NCBI GenBank assembly: GCA_022563285.1
Contig: JADFNQ010000060.1
Location: 1 to 7,402 of the forward strand
Source of the DNA: Chloroflexota bacterium
GTDB taxonomy: Bacteria; Chloroflexota; Dehalococcoidia; SM23-28-2; RBG-16-64-32
Direction of reading: 5' to 3'
Length of the DNA stretch: 7,402 nt
Both the position numbers and the translations under genes were made by a program. Of the stretch, positions 5,786 to 7,402 are shown in pieces. Below the pieces are notes generated by a model, which had not been told where the DNA came from, did not search any database, and was given only the letters and a program-made list of their open reading frames with translations. The first letter of the stretch is position 1. The number at the start of each line of letters is the position of its first letter.

Positions 5786-5945
5786 GGCTGCCGGCCTCGC
5801 GGCCCGGCATCCGCCTGCGATAGTAACACGGCGCGGCCACAGCTATATGTGGGGCAAGGCCCTGCGGTGATACCGGCCCTATTGCCACTGACGTGAGTGC
5901 GGGCTGGGGGACTGCCCGCTTCCGGTGCTTGCGCGTCTTAGCGGA
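5786..5945. other. Intergenic region between two minus-strand genes
   Basis: No coding frame here looks real. It holds a 5-base inverted repeat (CCACA, 5838-5842, and TGTGG, 5849-5853, around GCTATA) and, on the minus strand, TACTAT (5825-5820) that could be a -10 box for the membrane gene, without a recognisable -35. The terminator-like hairpin at 5899-5919 is listed separately. Confidence 0.45.
5899..5919 (-). terminator. Terminator-like hairpin downstream of the 126-residue hypothetical gene
   Basis: GCGGGC (5899-5904) and GCCCGC (5914-5919) form a perfect 6-bp GC stem with a 9-base loop, 27 bases past the stop codon of the minus-strand gene ending at 5946. No T-run follows, so intrinsic termination would be inefficient by the E. 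coli model. The placement is right for the end of that transcript. Confidence 0.35.
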
Positions 5946-6326
5946 TTAGTGGAGCAGCTCCGGCATCATCTCCACCGGTTGTACATGCGGATGGCTGAAC
6001 AGCGACGAGGAGCCGTTCTCGGGCGCCTGCTCCGCTCCGTGAGCGTCGCTAAACGCCTCCGCGAGCTGGACTTCCTGTTGTGCGGACGAATCGTCAACGG
6101 GCCCGGACGAGTCCTGATGCCTGCTCACCAGCTCTACTTTCGGGCGCTGAGACACCTGCGCCTCCATTTCGGCGCCGGCGAAGACGCGTATACGCTCCCG
6201 CTCATAGCCCGCTTCGAGGAACGTCTCAACGAGCCGCTCGGCCTCGGCGGTGGTGTCCAGAACCACGATCTCACCGTGCTTCGGATCACCGGGATCGGCG
6301 ACGAGCACTATGACCTTGTTGTCCAT
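5946..6326 (-). CDS. Hypothetical 126-residue protein with an N-terminal alpha/beta domain and a disordered tail
   Basis: The ATG at 6326 is chosen over the in-frame ATG at 6344 because GAGGAGGG (6342-6335) sits 8 bases before it; the upstream ATG lies inside the ribosome site. The first 65 or so residues look folded. They form a strand (KVIVLVADPGD), a strand (GEIVVLDTT), an amphipathic helix (AEAERLVETFLEAGY) and a strand (RIRVFAGAE). This strand-helix-GY-strand pattern is loosely like small domains of general stress protein 17M type, where A..LV..L..AGY..E.I.V recurs; that is a weak similarity by eye. From about 70 on the chain is rich in Ser, Gln, Glu, Ala and Pro, with a His-containing end (HPHVQPVEMMPELLH), and is probably disordered. 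No signal peptide or membrane helix is seen. It is divergent from the DNA glycosylase gene, which might hint at stress-linked expression, but no function can be given. Confidence 0.68.
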   Translation of the reverse strand: MDNKVIVLVADPGDPKHGEIVVLDTTAEAERLVETFLEAGYERERIRVFAGAEMEAQVSQRPKVELVSRHQDSSGPVDDSSAQQEVQLAEAFSDAHGAEQAPENGSSSLFSHPHVQPVEMMPELLH

Positions 6327-6334
6327 GAAACCGT

Positions 6335-6342
6335 CCCTCCTC
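6335..6342 (-). promoter_or_regulatory. Ribosome binding site that fixes the start of the 126-residue gene
   Basis: GAGGAGGG read on the minus strand, 8 bases before the ATG at 6326. It overlaps an upstream in-frame ATG (6344), which therefore is unlikely to be the start. Confidence 0.7.
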
Positions 6343-6362
6343 ATTCTGCGGGCCGCCTTCGG

Positions 6363-6368
6363 TTTATA
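6363..6368 (-). promoter_or_regulatory. Possible -10 box (TATAAA) for the 126-residue gene
   Basis: On the minus strand TATAAA lies in a locally AT-rich patch, about 37 bases before the ATG. That leaves a leader of about 30 bases containing the ribosome site. No TTGACA-like -35 is found at 16-18 bases. A second TATA (TATAGC, 6390-6385) lies 22 bases upstream in a similar context. Confidence 0.35.
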
Positions 6369-6462
6369 GGGGTATCGGCAGCCCGCTATAGGTACCCTAA
6401 TCCTTTAACCGTGAGTGTGGCTCAGTGTTACAGCGGCGAAGAACCGCGGCCGCTCGCCGTGC

Positions 6463-6468
6463 TAAAAT
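6463..6468 (+). promoter_or_regulatory. -10 box (TAAAAT), apparently of leaderless glycosylase mRNA
   Basis: TAAAAT, a 5/6 match to TATAAT, ends 7 bases before the GTG at 6476, so transcription would start at about 6475. There is no Shine-Dalgarno sequence before that GTG. A convincing -35 at 16-18 bases is missing. Confidence 0.55.
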
Positions 6469-6475
6469 CCGTCCC

Positions 6476-7114
6476 GTGCTGACCTACGATCGCGAAGCCG
6501 CCGTCGCCCACCTGCGCAACGCGGACCCTATACTGGCCCGCGTCATCGACAGCGTTGGGCCCTTCACGATGGAGCCGCGCGACGGGTCGTACCGGTCCCT
6601 AGCCCGCGCCATCTTCTTTCAGCAGCTCGCCGGGCCGGCGGCGCGAGCGATCATGAACCGCGTCCTGGAGGGGCTGGGCACGGACGATAGGCGCTTCTTC
6701 AGCCCGGAGGAGTTCCTGTCGGCGACGGACGAGGAGATCCGCTCGGCGGGCCTCTCGCGCCAGAAGCTCGCCTGCCTGCGCGACCTTTCCCAGAAGTTCG
6801 CGTCCGGCGAGCTCTGTGAGGATGAGTTCGCCGCCCAGGACGACGAGGAGGTGGTACGACGGGTCGCCGCCGTGAAGGGGATCGGGCGCTGGACGGCGGA
6901 GATGTTCCTGATCTTCTCCCTGGGCCGGCCGGACGTGCTGCCGGTGGACGACCTGGGGGTGCGACGCGGCTTCCAGCAGGCGTACGGCATCGCCGAACTG
7001 CCTTCGCCGGAAGAGATGGAGCGCATCGCGGAGCGGTGGCGGCCCTACCGCAGCGTGGGCACGTGGTACATGTGGCGCACCCTGGGCGTGGCGCTGCCGG
7101 AGGAGGGGCGATGA
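6476..7114 (+). CDS. DNA-3-methyladenine glycosylase, AlkA-type (HhH-GPD family)
   Basis: This enzyme excises alkylated bases such as 3-methyladenine from DNA, the first step of base-excision repair. The 212 residues show the HhH-GPD fold: an N-terminal helical part with FFQQLAGPAA at 47-56 (the family's Q-Q helix), the helix-hairpin-helix at about 131-143 (AAVKGIGRWTAEM), and then LPVDDLGVRRGF. In that last stretch Asp159 aligns with the catalytic Asp of E. coli AlkA. Near the end, AERWRPYRSVGTWYMWRTLG closely parallels the AlkA AERWKPWRS segment. The length fits the short bacterial/archaeal/yeast Mag type that lacks AlkA's N-terminal domain. No FeS cysteine cluster is present, arguing against Nth/MutY. 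I choose GTG at 6476 over GTG at 6425: the earlier start would add a basic 17-residue stretch (LQRRRTAAARRAKIRP) that runs through the -10 box and has no ribosome site. The gene is divergent from the hypothetical gene. Confidence 0.92.
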   Translation: MLTYDREAAVAHLRNADPILARVIDSVGPFTMEPRDGSYRSLARAIFFQQLAGPAARAIMNRVLEGLGTDDRRFFSPEEFLSATDEEIRSAGLSRQKLACLRDLSQKFASGELCEDEFAAQDDEEVVRRVAAVKGIGRWTAEMFLIFSLGRPDVLPVDDLGVRRGFQQAYGIAELPSPEEMERIAERWRPYRSVGTWYMWRTLGVALPEEGR

Positions 7115-7161
7115 AGAAGGGGAAAGGCGCGTTCTCGCTGCCCCGAGGCCGCGTGGGGTAG
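7111..7161 (+). CDS. 16-codon mini-ORF overlapping the glycosylase stop
   Basis: ATGA at 7111-7114 overlaps the glycosylase TGA, with GGAGGAGGGG (7099-7108) just upstream, so a ribosome could reinitiate here. The peptide would be MKKGKGAFSLPRGRVG, basic, ending at TAG 7159-7161. I know of no such peptide. The purine run is also simply the codons for Glu-Glu-Gly at the glycosylase end, so this may be chance or the relic of a decayed gene. Confidence 0.2.
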   Translation: MKKGKGAFSLPRGRVG

Positions 7162-7190
7162 AACCCTACAGAAGCTGCGGGCCTGCCCGA

Positions 7191-7219
7191 TAGACAAGGT
7201 GCGAGCGGAGACCTACAGT
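7191..7219 (+). promoter_or_regulatory. Sigma70-type promoter for the gene starting at 7244
   Basis: TAGACA (7191-7196, 5/6 match to TTGACA) and TACAGT (7214-7219, 4/6 match to TATAAT) are exactly 17 bases apart. Transcription would begin near 7226, giving a leader of about 18 bases that holds the ribosome site AAGGAGGG (7231-7238). Confidence 0.5.
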
Positions 7220-7243
7220 GGCGCCGAGGGAAGGAGGGTCGCC

Positions 7244-7402
7244 ATGTGGACGATAAACATTCGAATCGGGCGGGCGGAGCTGTTCACCCTGGCCAGCCTT
7301 CCGGTTGTGGCTGCTCTCCTCGTGCCCGCTTTCATGATCGACTGGACCATCGCGCTGGTGCCAACGCTGGGGTATCTCGTCGCGCTCGGGGCGGCCTACA
7401 CG
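7244..7402 (+). CDS. Membrane protein, N-terminal 53 residues only (3' truncated by window edge)
   Basis: The ATG at 7244 is preceded by the near-perfect ribosome site AAGGAGGG with 5 bases of spacing, and by a promoter-like pair further up. The frame is open to the window end. After a short amphipathic N-terminus (MWTINIRIGRAEL) come two hydrophobic segments at about 13-31 and 34-52, split by Asp33-Trp34. Third codon positions are mostly G or C. No family can be named from this length. The neighbouring genes do not suggest a role. Confidence 0.65.
   Translation, partial: MWTINIRIGRAELFTLASLPVVAALLVPAFMIDWTIALVPTLGYLVALGAAYT

Noticed and set aside
5838..5853. CCACA/TGTGG inverted repeat as an operator for the minus-strand membrane gene
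   Set aside because: Only five base pairs, with no second copy in the window and no nearby regulator gene; it could easily be chance.
6425..6475. Upstream GTG start for the glycosylase
   Set aside because: It adds a basic stretch with no counterpart in the family, contains the -10 box, and lacks a ribosome site.
5925..6482. Plus-strand frame of 185 codons opposite the 126-residue hypothetical gene
   Set aside because: It begins without a ribosome site and runs through the divergent promoter region and the -10 box of the glycosylase. The minus-strand frame has a strong ribosome site and a sensible strand/helix pattern.

Overview
This is a GC-rich bacterial window with a strong G/C bias at third codon positions, and its genes are tightly packed. 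The left 60% is one plus-strand run of central-carbon acyl-CoA genes. The right 40% is a looser set of small membrane or hypothetical genes plus one DNA-repair gene. The gene style (a separate-subunit B12 mutase catalytic chain, a short MaoC hydratase, and -10 boxes sitting directly on GTG starts) would fit a Chloroflexota or actinobacterial-type genome. That placement is inference from memory of such genomes, not proof.

Positions 1-4348 look like one operon. In order they hold the 3' end of a CitE/HpcH-type CoA-ester lyase (cut by the left edge), an acyl-CoA dehydrogenase, a short MaoC-like hydratase, the catalytic chain of a methylmalonyl-CoA-type mutase without its B12 domain, and a FabG/PhaB-like short-chain reductase. 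Gaps are 3, 2, 23 and 31 bases, and each downstream gene has a clear Shine-Dalgarno sequence. The set matches the second half of an ethylmalonyl-CoA-type route: oxidation of methylsuccinyl-CoA to mesaconyl-CoA, hydration to methylmalyl-CoA, cleavage to glyoxylate plus propionyl-CoA, then the mutase converting the propionyl-derived methylmalonyl-CoA to succinyl-CoA. The reductase would fit acetoacetyl-CoA reduction at the entry. A branched-chain (leucine/itaconate-type) catabolic role is a serious alternative. Crotonyl-CoA carboxylase/reductase, the epimerase, propionyl-CoA carboxylase and the B12 subunit are not in the window.

Positions 4366-5785 hold three membrane-protein genes of unknown function: two small three-helix proteins on plus (4366-4662 and about 4720-4995) and a larger one of about six helices on minus (5785-5036). 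The last two converge on a short stretch with two inverted repeats. Positions 5786-5945 are non-coding.

Positions 5946-7114 are a divergent pair: a 126-residue hypothetical protein on minus and an AlkA-type 3-methyladenine DNA glycosylase on plus, separated by about 150 bases with AT-rich promoter-like elements. A 16-codon mini-ORF overlaps the glycosylase stop. The window ends in the first 53 codons of another membrane protein, preceded by a good promoter and ribosome binding site. No gene-free stretch exceeds about 160 bases. I saw no RNA genes, insertion sequences or CRISPR arrays. I found no clearly undescribed system. The most interesting points are the pathway assembly, active-site substitutions in the MaoC and reductase genes, and two apparently leaderless genes.
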